Part shown: piece after piece, positions 31,931-40,436 of the stretch
Layout: the number at the start of each line of letters is the position of its first letter
Numbering within the stretch: the stretch's first letter is position 1
Assembly: GCA_965217265.1 (NCBI GenBank)
Contig: CBDCHP010000018.1
Span: 1,054,001-1,118,000 of the forward strand
Direction: 5' to 3'
From: JAGRGG01 sp965217265
GTDB lineage: Bacteria; Pseudomonadota; Alphaproteobacteria; Geminicoccales; Geminicoccaceae
DNA length: 64,000 bases
The notes under the pieces: model-generated
What the model saw: the letters and a program-made list of their open reading frames with translations, nothing else
What the model was told of the DNA's origin: nothing
Database searches by the model: none
Position numbers and translations under genes: made by a program

Positions 31931-33328
31931 ATGACGACGTATATCAGCACCCGCGGCGGCGGCGAGCCGCTGGCCTTCGAGGCCGTGCTGCTCGCCGGCC
32001 TCGCCCCCGACGGCGGCCTCTACGTGCCGGAAGTCTGGCCGACGCTGCCGGTCGAGCGGCTGCGCGCCCTGGACGGTGCCCCGTACCCCGAGACCGCCGC
32101 CGCCGTCCTGGCGCCGTTCACGACCGGCTGCTTCACCGAGGCCGACCTGTTGGCGATGGCCGAGGAGGCCTACGGCGACTTCCACCACGCCGCCGTGGCG
32201 CCCTTGAAGCAGCTCGACGCCGACACGTGGCTCCTGGAACTGTTCCACGGGCCGACGCTCGCCTTCAAGGACTTCGCGCTGCAACTGCTCGCCCGCATGT
32301 TCGACGCGGTCCTGGCGCGGCGGGGCGAGCGGATCACGATCGTCGGCGCCACATCGGGCGACACCGGCTCGGCCGCGATCCACGCCTGCAGGGGCCGCGA
32401 GAACGTGCGCATCGCCATCCTCCACCCCAAGGGGCGCACCTCCGAGGTGCAGCGCCGGCAGATGACCTGCGTCAGGGACGCCAACGTCCTCAACGTCGCG
32501 ATCGAGGGCGACTTCGACGACTGCCAGGACCTCGTCAAGGCGATGTTCACCGACGCCCCCTACCGCGCCCGGATGAACTTGGCCGCGATCAACTCGATCA
32601 ACTGGGCCCGCGTCGCCGCCCAGGCCGCCTACTACGTCTACGCGGCGCTGCGCCTCGGCGGGCCAGAGCGGCCGGTGGCGTTCGCCGTGCCGACCGGCAA
32701 TTTCGGCGACGTCTACGCCGGCCACGTCGCCAGGCGCCTCGGGCTGCCGCTCGGCCGGCTCCTCGTCGCCACCAACCAAAACGACATCCTGGCCCGCTTC
32801 TTCGCCGAGGGGACCTACGCGGCCCAGCGCGTGGCGCCGACGATGAGCCCGTCGATGGACATCCAGGTCGCCTCCAACTTCGAGCGCCTGCTGCACGAGG
32901 TGCACGGCCGCGACGGCCGCGCGGTGGCCGACCTGATGGCCGGCTTCAAGGCGACGCGCCGCTTCGGCCTCGATCGAGAACACCTCGCCGCCGCCAAGCG
33001 CGGTTTCGCCGCGTTCGCCGTCGACGAGGCGCTGACGGCGGCGACGATGCGGGGCACCCTGGCCGCGACCGGCGACGTCCTCGACCCGCACACGGCCGTC
33101 GGCCTCGCCGCCCGCCGCGGCGCCGAATTGTCCGGCCCCGTCGTCTGCCTCGCGACGGCGCACCCGGCCAAGTTCCCCGACGCCGTGCGCGCCGCGACCG
33201 GGATCGAGGCGCCGGTGCCCGAACGTCTGGCGGCCATGCTCGAAGGCGAGGAGCGGGTGGTCGTCCTGCCGAACGACCTCGCCACCGTGCAACGCTGCAT
33301 CGAAACCCAACTCGGAGCGACCGCATGA
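31931..33328 (+). CDS. thrC: Threonine synthase
   Basis: This 465-aa PLP enzyme makes threonine from O-phosphohomoserine. HGPTLAFKDFALQLLARMFD carries the PLP lysine, GATSGDTGSAAI the phosphate loop, and NWARVAAQAAYY and VPTGNFGDVYAG further active-site stretches. The opening YISTRGG is typical. Length matches the long bacterial/fungal class. The stop overlaps the M16 peptidase start, an arrangement common in alphaproteobacteria. Confidence 0.97.
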   Translation: MTTYISTRGGGEPLAFEAVLLAGLAPDGGLYVPEVWPTLPVERLRALDGAPYPETAAAVLAPFTTGCFTEADLLAMAEEAYGDFHHAAVAPLKQLDADTWLLELFHGPTLAFKDFALQLLARMFDAVLARRGERITIVGATSGDTGSAAIHACRGRENVRIAILHPKGRTSEVQRRQMTCVRDANVLNVAIEGDFDDCQDLVKAMFTDAPYRARMNLAAINSINWARVAAQAAYYVYAALRLGGPERPVAFAVPTGNFGDVYAGHVARRLGLPLGRLLVATNQNDILARFFAEGTYAAQRVAPTMSPSMDIQVASNFERLLHEVHGRDGRAVADLMAGFKATRRFGLDREHLAAAKRGFAAFAVDEALTAATMRGTLAATGDVLDPHTAVGLAARRGAELSGPVVCLATAHPAKFPDAVRAATGIEAPVPERLAAMLEGEERVVVLPNDLATVQRCIETQLGATA

Positions 33329-34590
33329 GCGAGGAGCGGATGACCGTCCTGCCCAACGGCCTGCGCGTCGTCAGCGAAACGATGCCGCGGCTGGAGACGG
33401 CCGCGTTCGGCGTCTGGGTCGACGTCGGCGCCCGGCACGAGACGCCCGCGACCAACGGCGTCGCCCACATGCTCGAACACATGGCCTTCAAGGGCACGGA
33501 GCGCCGCAACGCGCGCCGGATCGCCGAGGAGATCGAGGACGCCGGCGGCAGCCTGAACGCCTACACCTCGCGCGAGCACACCGCCTACCACGCCCGCGTC
33601 CTGGACGACGGCCTGCCGCTCGCCGCCGACATGATCGCCGACATCCTCACCGGCTCCTTGTTCGACCCGGCCGAACTGGAAAAGGAGCGCAACGTCATCC
33701 TGCAGGAGATCGGCGAGGCCGAGGACACCCCCTCCGACCTCGTCTTCGACCTGCTGCAGGAGGCGGCCTTTCCCGACCAGCCCCTCGGCCGCCCGATCCT
33801 CGGCACCGAGGCCAGCGTCGGGGCGATGCCGCGCCGAGCCCTGTTCGATTTCGTCGAGGCGCACTACGTCCCGGACCGGCTCGTCGTCGCCGCCGCGGGC
33901 AGCGTCGAGCACGACGCCGTCGTCGACCTCGCGGCGAAGCACCTCGGCGGCTTGAAGGGCAAGGACGCGGCACCGTTCGTGCCCGGCCGCTTCGCGCCCG
34001 GCGCCATCGTCCAGGCGCGCGACCTGGAGCAGGTCCATTTCTGCCTCGCCATCGAGGCGTTCGCCTTCACCGACCCCGACTTTTGGGCCCTGCAACTGTT
34101 CTCGACCGCGCTCGGCGGCGGCATGGCGTCGCGGCTGTTCCAGGAGGCGCGCGAGGAGCGGGGCCTGTGCTACTCGGTCTTCAGCTTCGCCGGCTTGCAC
34201 GCCGACACCGGGATGCTCGGCCTCTACGCCGCGACCGGCGAGGACGAGGCGCCCGACCTCGTCCGCGTCATGGGCGAGCAGACGCGGATGCTCGGGGACA
34301 CGATCACGCCGGCCGAGATCAATCGCGCCAAGGCGCAGTTGAAGGCGAGCCAGTTGATGGCGCTCGAATCCTGCGCCGCCGTCGCCGAGGACTTGGCCCG
34401 CCAGCACCTGATGTACGGCGAGTACATGAACACCGCCACAATCAAGGCCAAGATCGACGCCGTCACCGAGGCTGACTTAAAGCGCGTCGCCGACCGGCTG
34501 TTAGGCAACAGCCCTAAGATCGCCACCGCGATGATCGGGCCGGCGAAGAGCTTGGTGGCGCCGGAGAAGGTAGCCGAGGCGTTCGGTTGA
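33325..34590 (+). CDS. M16 zinc peptidase (mitochondrial-processing-peptidase-like)
   Basis: This 421-aa protein has the inverted zinc motif HMLEHMAFKGT (HxxEH) with the distant glutamate in the ERNVILQEIGEAED region. The second, inactive half ends with the ALGGGMASRLFQEAREERGLCYS signature. This is the soluble alphaproteobacterial homologue of the mitochondrial processing peptidase beta subunit. The ATG overlaps the thrC stop. The gene's own stop TGA forms the first bases of palindromic element D. Confidence 0.95.
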   Translation: MSEERMTVLPNGLRVVSETMPRLETAAFGVWVDVGARHETPATNGVAHMLEHMAFKGTERRNARRIAEEIEDAGGSLNAYTSREHTAYHARVLDDGLPLAADMIADILTGSLFDPAELEKERNVILQEIGEAEDTPSDLVFDLLQEAAFPDQPLGRPILGTEASVGAMPRRALFDFVEAHYVPDRLVVAAAGSVEHDAVVDLAAKHLGGLKGKDAAPFVPGRFAPGAIVQARDLEQVHFCLAIEAFAFTDPDFWALQLFSTALGGGMASRLFQEAREERGLCYSVFSFAGLHADTGMLGLYAATGEDEAPDLVRVMGEQTRMLGDTITPAEINRAKAQLKASQLMALESCAAVAEDLARQHLMYGEYMNTATIKAKIDAVTEADLKRVADRLLGNSPKIATAMIGPAKSLVAPEKVAEAFG

Positions 34591-34738
34591 ACGCTCCGCG
34601 TCCGCTGGCGCGGGGCCTTTTTTCTTCTTTTCTTGTCTTTTATTCAGGGCTGGCCCTCGGCGCCGCGGCCAGTCCCCTACGTCAACACTGGTAAAAAGAA
34701 AGAGAAGAAAGCTTCGCGCAGCGGACGCGCAAGCGTTC
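34589..34738 (+). repeat. Palindromic element, copy D (full)
   Basis: 150 bp. The left arm is GAACGCTCCGCGTCCGCTGG and the right arm CGCGCAGCGGACGCGCAAGC, ending GTTC. The core hairpin is GGCTGGCCCTCGGCGCCG followed by CGGCCAGTCC. The left end overlaps the stop of the M16 peptidase, and the right end overlaps the stop of a substrate-binding-protein remnant. It separates convergent genes. Confidence 0.85.
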
Positions 34739-34795
34739 ACTCCGTGCTGCTGAGCAACTCCACCATCGTCAACGCGCCGGCCTCGGTCGGCGCGA
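34737..34795 (-). pseudogene. 3' remnant of a second amino-acid-binding protein gene
   Basis: Read on the minus strand, this stretch encodes a tail APTEAGALTMVELLSSTE and a stop. It resembles the tail AIKDGEVTTVEVLSGTE of the binding protein at 36345-37553, and about three quarters of the first 44 nt agree. The stop codon sits at the same position relative to the adjoining palindromic element in both places. The rest of the gene is absent; the GH1 gene ends directly next to it. Confidence 0.5.
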
Positions 34796-36145
34796 TCAGG
34801 CTTGATCCGGCGCGAGCGTGGCGTTGGCCGCCACCACGCGGCGATAGTAGTCGAACGAGTCTTTGGGCAGGCGCCGTTGCGTCGGGTAGTCGACGTGGAC
34901 GAGGCCGAAGCGCTTGGCGTAGCCGAACGCCCACTCGAAATTGTCGAGCAAGGACCAGACGAAGTAGCCGCGCACGTCGGCGCCGGCGGCGATCGCCTCG
35001 CGCATCGCCGCGAGGTAGGCGGCGAGGTAGGCGACGCGGCCCTCGTCGCGCACCCGCCCGTCCGCGCCCGGCGCCTCCTCGTAGCCCGCGCCGTTCTCGG
35101 TGACGTAGATCGGCACCGGCCCGTAGCGGCGGTGGACGTCCAGGAGAAGGTCGCGAAAGACGTCGGGGCGGATCTCCCAGCCCATGCCGGTCACGGGCCG
35201 GCCCTCGGGCGGGTCGGCGAGTGCGAAACCCAGCGCCGCGTCGGGGTCGTGGCGAATGTAGTTCGGCGAATAGTGGTTGAGGCCGAAGAAATCGAGCGGC
35301 TGCCTGATCGTCTTGAGATCGTCCGCCTCAATGTAGGGGGCGAGCAGCGGCTCCAACGGTTTCGGGTAGCGCCCGAGGAACTGCGGGTCGGCGAAGGCGC
35401 GGTTCCAGTAGGCGTCCGCCAGCGCGGCGGCGTCCTCGTCGGCCGCCCCGTCGCTCGCCGCCACGGCCGGGTGCAGGTTGTTGACGACGCCGAGCGACAG
35501 TTCGGCGTCCGCGTCGCGCAGCGCCGCGATCGCGCGCCCGTGCGCGAGGTTGAGGTGGTGGATGGCCTTGAGCGCCGCGTCCCGATCGGCGAGGCCCGGC
35601 GCGTGGGCGCCCGTGCCGTGCCCCAGCAGCGCGGCGACGTTCGGCTCGTTGAGCGTCGCCAGGTGCCGGACCCGATCGCCCAGACGCCGCTGCACGACGA
35701 GCGCGTAGTCGGCGAACCAGCCGGCGATGTCCCGGTTCTGCCAGCCACCCTCGTCTTGCAGCGCCTGCGGCAGGTCCCAGTGGTAGAGGCAGAGCCAGGG
35801 CGTGATGTCGGCCTTGAGCAGTTCGTCCACCAAGCGGTCGTAAAAGGCGAGCCCGGCCCCGTTGACCCGGCCCTTACCCGAGGGCAAAACGCGCGGCCAC
35901 GCGACGGAGAAGCGGTAGGCGTGAAGCCCCAAGCGCCGCATCAAGGCAACGTCGTCAAGGTAGCGGTGGTAGTGGTCGCAAGCCGTGTCGCCCGTGTCCC
36001 CGTTGGCGATCTTGCCGGGCGTGCGGCTGAACGTGTCCCAGATGCTGGGGCCGCGGCCGTCCTCGTCGACGGCGCCCTCGATCTGGTAGCTGGCGGTGGA
36101 TGCGCCCCAGACGAATCCTCGCGGAAAACCTTGCAACACGCCCAC
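34796..36145 (-). CDS. GH1 beta-glucosidase
   Basis: This 449-aa (beta/alpha)8 glycosidase cleaves beta-glucosides or related beta-glycosides with retention. FVWGASTASYQIEGA is the N-terminal signature. TLNEPN holds the acid/base glutamate, YVTENGAG the nucleophile glutamate, and WSLLDNFEWAFGY the aglycone region. There is no signal peptide, so it is cytoplasmic. No sugar transporter is adjacent, and it sits between a binding-protein remnant and a half palindromic element, suggesting a local rearrangement brought it here. Confidence 0.96.
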   Translation of the reverse strand: MGVLQGFPRGFVWGASTASYQIEGAVDEDGRGPSIWDTFSRTPGKIANGDTGDTACDHYHRYLDDVALMRRLGLHAYRFSVAWPRVLPSGKGRVNGAGLAFYDRLVDELLKADITPWLCLYHWDLPQALQDEGGWQNRDIAGWFADYALVVQRRLGDRVRHLATLNEPNVAALLGHGTGAHAPGLADRDAALKAIHHLNLAHGRAIAALRDADAELSLGVVNNLHPAVAASDGAADEDAAALADAYWNRAFADPQFLGRYPKPLEPLLAPYIEADDLKTIRQPLDFFGLNHYSPNYIRHDPDAALGFALADPPEGRPVTGMGWEIRPDVFRDLLLDVHRRYGPVPIYVTENGAGYEEAPGADGRVRDEGRVAYLAAYLAAMREAIAAGADVRGYFVWSLLDNFEWAFGYAKRFGLVHVDYPTQRRLPKDSFDYYRRVVAANATLAPDQA

Positions 36146-36253
36146 TCCTCAGTCGTGCGGTGGGTTTGATGTCCCGCACGTCTCAGCGGGCATCCGCCGC
36201 TTCTTAGCACGAAACGCCGGTTCTCGGCACCGTACGACCGCGAGTGGTCCGCC

Positions 36254-36347
36254 CAAGGCTGGCCCTCGGCGCCGCGGCCAGCCCCCTACGTTAACACTGG
36301 CAAAAAGAAAGAGAAGAAAGCCCGGCGCAGCCGACGTGCAGCGTTCA
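36254..36347 (+). repeat. Palindromic element, copy E (right half only)
   Basis: The core (GGCTGGCCCTCGGCGCCG, then GTTAACACTGGC), the A-rich stem and a right arm ending CAGCGTTC are present. The left GC arm and T-rich stem are missing. The right end overlaps the stop codon of the binding-protein gene (36345-36347). Confidence 0.8.
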
Positions 36348-37553
36348 CTCCGTACCGCTGAGCACTTCGACCGTCGTCACCTCGCCGTCCTTGATCGCCC
36401 AGTGTTCGAAGGTGCCGGCGACGTCGCCGTGCTCGTCGAACTCCTGCGATCCGCCGGCGCCCTCGTAGTCGATGTCCTGGCCGGCGTCGATCATCTGCTT
36501 CGCCTTCTCGAACTCGCCGGGGTAGACCTTCTCGCCCGGCGCGCCCGCGACCTCGCGCAGCGCGTCGCGGATCGCGGTGCCGTCGGTCGAGCCCGCCTTC
36601 TCGATCGCGAGCGCCATGATCATCGCGGCGTCGTAGGCGGTGTCGATGTAGGGCAAGGGCGGCAGTTCGCCGTACTCGGCGTTGTAGAGGTCGCCGAACT
36701 TGGCCGAGGCGTCGCCCGCCTCCGCCTTCGGGCTGGTGCCGTAGACGCCCTCGACGTACTCGGCCCCGACCTGATCGAGAAGTTCGGTCGTCTTCATGCC
36801 GTCGGTGAAGACGAACTTGTCGAACAGGCCCTCTTCCAGGCTCTGCCGGGTGATCAGCAATCCGCCGTCGTCCGGGTAGGCGATGACCAGCAGCGCCTCG
36901 GGGTCGCCGTTCGCCAAGCCGTCGAGTTCGCCGCGATAGGAGGCCTTGTTCGGCTCGAACGCGGCCGCGCCGGTGACCTCGCCGCCGTCCTTCTCGAAGC
37001 TCGCCTTGAAGGCCTCGAACAGGCCCTGGCCGTAGTCGTTGTTGACGTAGATGACGGCGACCTTGCTCGTGCCCTGGTCCTTGACGAGGCGGCCGAGCAC
37101 GATGCCCTGGCCCGCGTCCGAGGGCACGGTGCGAAACAAGAAGTCCTTGTCGTCGAGCGTCGTGATCGTCGGCGCCGTCGAGGCGTTGGTGATCTGCGGG
37201 ATCGACTGCCGGCTCGTCACGCTGGTGGCGACGGGAATCGTATTGCCGGACGAGAGGGCGCCCAGGATGCAGCAGGCACCCTCGACCGAGACCAGCTTTT
37301 GCGCCGCGTCGATCGCCGCTTGCGCCTTGGTCTGCGTGTCGCCGACGACCAGATTGATCGGGCCGCCCAAGACTCCGCCGGCCTCGTTGACCTCCTTCAC
37401 GGCGAGCTTCATGCCGTTCAAGGACGCCTCGCCGTAGCTCTGCAGCCCGCCGGTGAGCGGGATCAGGGCGCCGATCGTGGCGCCCTCGGCGCGCGCCTCG
37501 GCGGCACCCATCAGCATCGCCGCCGCCGCCGCCCCGTACTTGAGCTTGTTCAT
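36345..37553 (-). CDS. Branched-chain amino acid-type ABC transporter substrate-binding protein
   Basis: This 402-aa periplasmic binding protein has a signal peptide (MNKLKYGAAAAAMLMG, cleavage near ARA-EG). It then has the two-lobed type I fold of Leu/Ile/Val-binding proteins: GALIPLTGGLQSYGEASLNG, DTQTKAQAAIDAAQKLV, GALSSGNTIPVA, VAVIYVNNDYGQGLFEAF. GGAGG sits 5 nt ahead of the ATG at 37553, which fixes the start. No permease or ATPase genes are nearby, so it is an orphan component. The specificity is not certain; amino acids or amides are likely. Confidence 0.92.
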   Translation of the reverse strand: MNKLKYGAAAAAMLMGAAEARAEGATIGALIPLTGGLQSYGEASLNGMKLAVKEVNEAGGVLGGPINLVVGDTQTKAQAAIDAAQKLVSVEGACCILGALSSGNTIPVATSVTSRQSIPQITNASTAPTITTLDDKDFLFRTVPSDAGQGIVLGRLVKDQGTSKVAVIYVNNDYGQGLFEAFKASFEKDGGEVTGAAAFEPNKASYRGELDGLANGDPEALLVIAYPDDGGLLITRQSLEEGLFDKFVFTDGMKTTELLDQVGAEYVEGVYGTSPKAEAGDASAKFGDLYNAEYGELPPLPYIDTAYDAAMIMALAIEKAGSTDGTAIRDALREVAGAPGEKVYPGEFEKAKQMIDAGQDIDYEGAGGSQEFDEHGDVAGTFEHWAIKDGEVTTVEVLSGTE

Positions 37554-37666
37554 CTGGCCTCCGCCGCACATCTTGCCTTGGGAAAAGGCGTTGCTTGTGC
37601 CTCTCTTCATAAGAGGCGCCGATTCGTGGCGCAACCGCGCCCGCCCCTTCGCAGGAGACCCATGCC

Positions 37667-38833
37667 ATGCCCGCCATGCCCGAGATCGACGCCTATCAGG
37701 ACGAGCTGACCGCGTGGCGGCGGCACCTGCACCAGCACCCCGAACTGGCCTTCGAGGAGCACGCGACGGCGGCCTTCGTCGCCGAGCGCTTGCGCGCGTT
37801 CGGCCTCGACGAGGTGCACGAGAAGGTCGGCCGCACCGGCGTCGTCGGGGTGGTGCGGGGCCAAGGCGGGGGCGGGGCGATCGGGCTGCGCGCCGACATG
37901 GACGCCTTGCCCATGCACGAGGCGACCAACCTCGCCCACGCCTCCAAGCACCCCGGCAAGATGCACGCCTGCGGCCACGACGGCCACACGGCGATGCTGC
38001 TCGGGGCGGCCAAGCACCTGGCGGCGACGCGCGCCTTCAAGGGCACCGTCTACTTGATCTTCCAGCCGGCCGAGGAGGGCAAGGCGGGCGCCAAGGTCAT
38101 GCTCGACGACGGCTTCTTGGAGCGTTTCCCGGCCGGGCGGGTGTTCGGCATGCACAATTGGCCGAGCCTGCCGGTGGGGGCGCTGGCGGCGCCCAAGGCG
38201 GCGGCGATGGCGGCGGCCGACGAGTTCGCCATCACGCTGACCGGCCGGGGCGGGCACGCCGCGATGCCGCACTTGACGCGCGACCCGCTGCCGGCCGGCT
38301 GCGGCCTCGTTCAGGCGCTGCAGACGCTCATCGCCCGCGAGACCGACCCCCTGGACCAGGCCGTCCTCTCGGTCACGACCTTCCACGCCGGCGGCGCGCA
38401 CAACGTCGTGCCCGAGACGGCGACGATCGGCGGCACGGTGCGCACCTTCGCGCCCGAAACCCGCGACCGGCTGGAGGCGCGCATCGAGGCGACGGCCGCC
38501 GCGATCGCCGCCGCGCACCGGCTCGGGGCCGAGGTCCGCTACCGCCGCGGCTACCCGCCGACGATCAACCACGAGGCGGAAGCGCGCGCCGGCGCCGACG
38601 CCGCCGCCACGCTGATGGGCGAGACGAACGTCGTCCGCGACCCGCAGCCGGCGATGGTGGCCGAGGATTTCGCCTACTTCCTGGAGCAGCGCCCCGGCGC
38701 CTACGTCTGGCTCGGCGTCGGCGGGGCCGAGGACGGTAAGCTCCTGCACAGCCCGCACTACGACTTCAACGACGCGGCGCTGACGCTGGGGGTGAGCTAC
38801 TGGGTGCGGCTGGTCGAGCGGGAGCTTAGGTGA
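37667..38833 (+). CDS. M20 family amidohydrolase (hippurate hydrolase-like)
   Basis: This 388-aa metallo-amidohydrolase resembles HipO and N-acyl-amino-acid hydrolases. LRADMDALPM, ACGHDGHTAMLLGA, FQPAEEGKAGAKVML and FGMHNWPS provide the zinc ligands and catalytic glutamate. GRGGHAAMPH and FHAGGAHNVVPETA mark the dimerisation domain. Full length and complete. It is divergent from the amino-acid binding protein gene. It probably releases an amino acid from an acylated precursor in the cytoplasm. Confidence 0.93.
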   Translation: MPAMPEIDAYQDELTAWRRHLHQHPELAFEEHATAAFVAERLRAFGLDEVHEKVGRTGVVGVVRGQGGGGAIGLRADMDALPMHEATNLAHASKHPGKMHACGHDGHTAMLLGAAKHLAATRAFKGTVYLIFQPAEEGKAGAKVMLDDGFLERFPAGRVFGMHNWPSLPVGALAAPKAAAMAAADEFAITLTGRGGHAAMPHLTRDPLPAGCGLVQALQTLIARETDPLDQAVLSVTTFHAGGAHNVVPETATIGGTVRTFAPETRDRLEARIEATAAAIAAAHRLGAEVRYRRGYPPTINHEAEARAGADAAATLMGETNVVRDPQPAMVAEDFAYFLEQRPGAYVWLGVGGAEDGKLLHSPHYDFNDAALTLGVSYWVRLVERELR

Positions 38834-38851
38834 ACGCGTGCGCAAGCGTTC
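38832..38851. repeat. Possible collapsed palindromic element
   Basis: GAACGCGTGCGCAAGCGTTC lies directly after the amidohydrolase stop. It consists of the outer six bases of the left arm of the palindromic element joined to the outer fourteen bases of a right arm (compare GCGCAAGCGTTC in copy D). It may be what is left after deletion of the core. Confidence 0.5.
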
Positions 38852-38864
38852 GTCATCGTGTAAA

Positions 38865-38884
38865 GCGGCCCCGAAACCGGCCGC
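38865..38884 (+). terminator. GC-rich hairpin after the amidohydrolase gene
   Basis: GCGGCC and GGCCGC form a perfect stem around CCGAAACC. It starts 31 nt after the amidohydrolase stop but is followed by AAATTAA, not a T tract, so it may be a weak terminator or a regulatory site. The remaining bases to 39040 hold nothing else I recognise. Confidence 0.4.
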
Positions 38885-39040
38885 AAATTAACCGCTTGAG
38901 CGAAAAAGCCTTTCTTGGTTACGCCTCATATGGTGCAGCCGGCGGGTCCTGAGCATTGTCGAGCGGGAACGAGGCGTTAAGATGGCGTTTACAAGTTCGG
39001 GGCCGACAGACGGCGCAAAGCCGTGCGAAGCAGCGGGGGA

Positions 39041-39571
39041 ATGATGCAGGGGGAACGTTATCCGGGCGAGCGGCGGGGGCTCAGCCTCTTCTTGGAGGAA
39101 CTGGCGCCGGTGGTCGAGGCCTGCCTCGGCCGGGACAGCCTGCTCGCCCACGCCATCCGCCGGGCCTTGGTTCGCGGCGCGCTCGACCGGCTGCGCCACG
39201 CCAAGCACCTGTTCAACGCGCTGCCCCGCCCGGTGCGGCAGGAACTCCAGGCCGGCATCGTGGCGCGGCCCGAGGCGGCGCCGAAGCGCGAGCACCTGCT
39301 CGCCGACATGCACGACCACGAGCCGCGCGCCTTCGTCTGCTTCGAGACCGACGTCGGGGGCGAGACGCGCGTCGACCTGCACCACGAGTTGAGCGCCGAG
39401 GTTGCCTTGAAGGTCATGGTCCGGCCAGGCTCCCTGCCGAGCGCCACGGCGAACGCCCTGCGCGACCTCGCCGACACGATCGAGGCCGACCGTCGCCTCC
39501 TCTCCCCACGCCACTGGCGCGGCCGCCGCTTTTTGGGCGAGGAAAAGGGCGAGGAGAGCGGCCTCGGGTGA
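39041..39571 (+). CDS. Hypothetical protein
   Basis: I do not recognise this soluble 176-aa protein. It is mostly helical in its first half (LFLEELAPVVEACLGR, AIRRALVRGALDRLRHAKHLFNALP). A predicted strand-rich middle follows (RAFVCFETDVGGETRVDLHHEL) and then a basic, glycine-rich tail. No membrane segment, signal peptide or metal motif is visible. A GGGGGA stretch precedes the double ATG at 39041. A long frame on the opposite strand is judged a shadow. The pseudo-receiver gene follows 68 nt downstream on the same strand. Confidence 0.6.
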   Translation: MMQGERYPGERRGLSLFLEELAPVVEACLGRDSLLAHAIRRALVRGALDRLRHAKHLFNALPRPVRQELQAGIVARPEAAPKREHLLADMHDHEPRAFVCFETDVGGETRVDLHHELSAEVALKVMVRPGSLPSATANALRDLADTIEADRRLLSPRHWRGRRFLGEEKGEESGLG

Positions 39572-39638
39572 CGCGCCCCGATCGCGCGGCTTAACCTTTC
39601 GGCAATCTACCTCGCGTACATTCGCCCGGAGTTGGTCG

Positions 39639-40436
39639 ATGTACGAGAGGGTTTCGGGCATGTCGTTTCAATGGGGTGAGCGCGAGGCGCAGGAACGCGA
39701 CGAGTTGCGCGGCGAGATACGCGACACGCTGGTGATGCTCGAAGTCACGAGCGCCAACCTGCGCAACAGGCCCGAGGACGCCGATGCCTTCGCCGACTTC
39801 CTGACGCGGATGCGGCACGATGCGGGCCGTCTGCGCGCGCTCTACGCCAACTCAGACGACCGGCTCATCGAGCTCGGCCTCCACCGCCTCGGCAGTTACC
39901 TCGAATTGCTCGACCGCCTCGAAACGCACAACCTGAACGATTTGGACGTGTTCATCGACGTCCTCAGCGGTCTCGCCGACGGCACGATCGAGCCCGCGGC
40001 GGACGAGGCAGAGTTCGTTCGCTCGCTGCCGGTCCTGCGGCCGTTCGAGCTGGACGACCTCGATCATCTGGACATCGAGGTGCTGCTCGTCGGCCCGCGC
40101 GACGTCAGCACGACCATCGTCACGCGCGAGTTGCAGAGCTGCGGCTATCGCGTCGTCAGGGCGGCGCGCGCCTTCGAGGCGCTCGAACTTGCCGTGCGCA
40201 CGCGCCCGGACCTCGTCGTCGCCGGGGCCGTCCTCGACACCGTGAGCGGCGTCGATCTCTGCTGCCTCCTGCGCGCCCTGCCCGCGACGCGCGCCATCCC
40301 GTTCGCGCTGATCACGAGCTTCAAGCCGGACGACGCGCGCCTGAAGGCCCTGCCCTCCGACGCGATCGTCCTGCGCAAGGGCGCGACCTTCTCGGACAGC
40401 CTCGGCGACGCCTTGGGCGAATTCGCCCTGGTCTGA
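39639..40436 (+). CDS. Pseudo-receiver (degenerate response regulator) protein
   Basis: This protein of about 265 aa has a helical N-terminal half of about 140 residues with no recognised domain, and a C-terminal receiver-like fold. VLLVGPRDV replaces the usual acidic VLVVDDD start, and PDLVVAGAVLDTVSG puts a glycine where the phospho-accepting aspartate should be. The later ITS and the lysine in VLRKGA are kept. It should therefore fold as a receiver but not be phosphorylated. Two starts are possible: ATG 39639, 8 nt after GGAG, or ATG 39660 after GAGAGGG. Confidence 0.75.
   Translation: MYERVSGMSFQWGEREAQERDELRGEIRDTLVMLEVTSANLRNRPEDADAFADFLTRMRHDAGRLRALYANSDDRLIELGLHRLGSYLELLDRLETHNLNDLDVFIDVLSGLADGTIEPAADEAEFVRSLPVLRPFELDDLDHLDIEVLLVGPRDVSTTIVTRELQSCGYRVVRAARAFEALELAVRTRPDLVVAGAVLDTVSGVDLCCLLRALPATRAIPFALITSFKPDDARLKALPSDAIVLRKGATFSDSLGDALGEFALV

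Noticed and set aside
38888..39661. 257-codon minus-strand frame opposite the hypothetical protein at 39041
   Set aside because: The plus-strand frame has a purine-rich ribosome site, ordinary residue composition and fits the gene direction around it. The minus frame looks like reversed codon bias, though neither protein is recognised.
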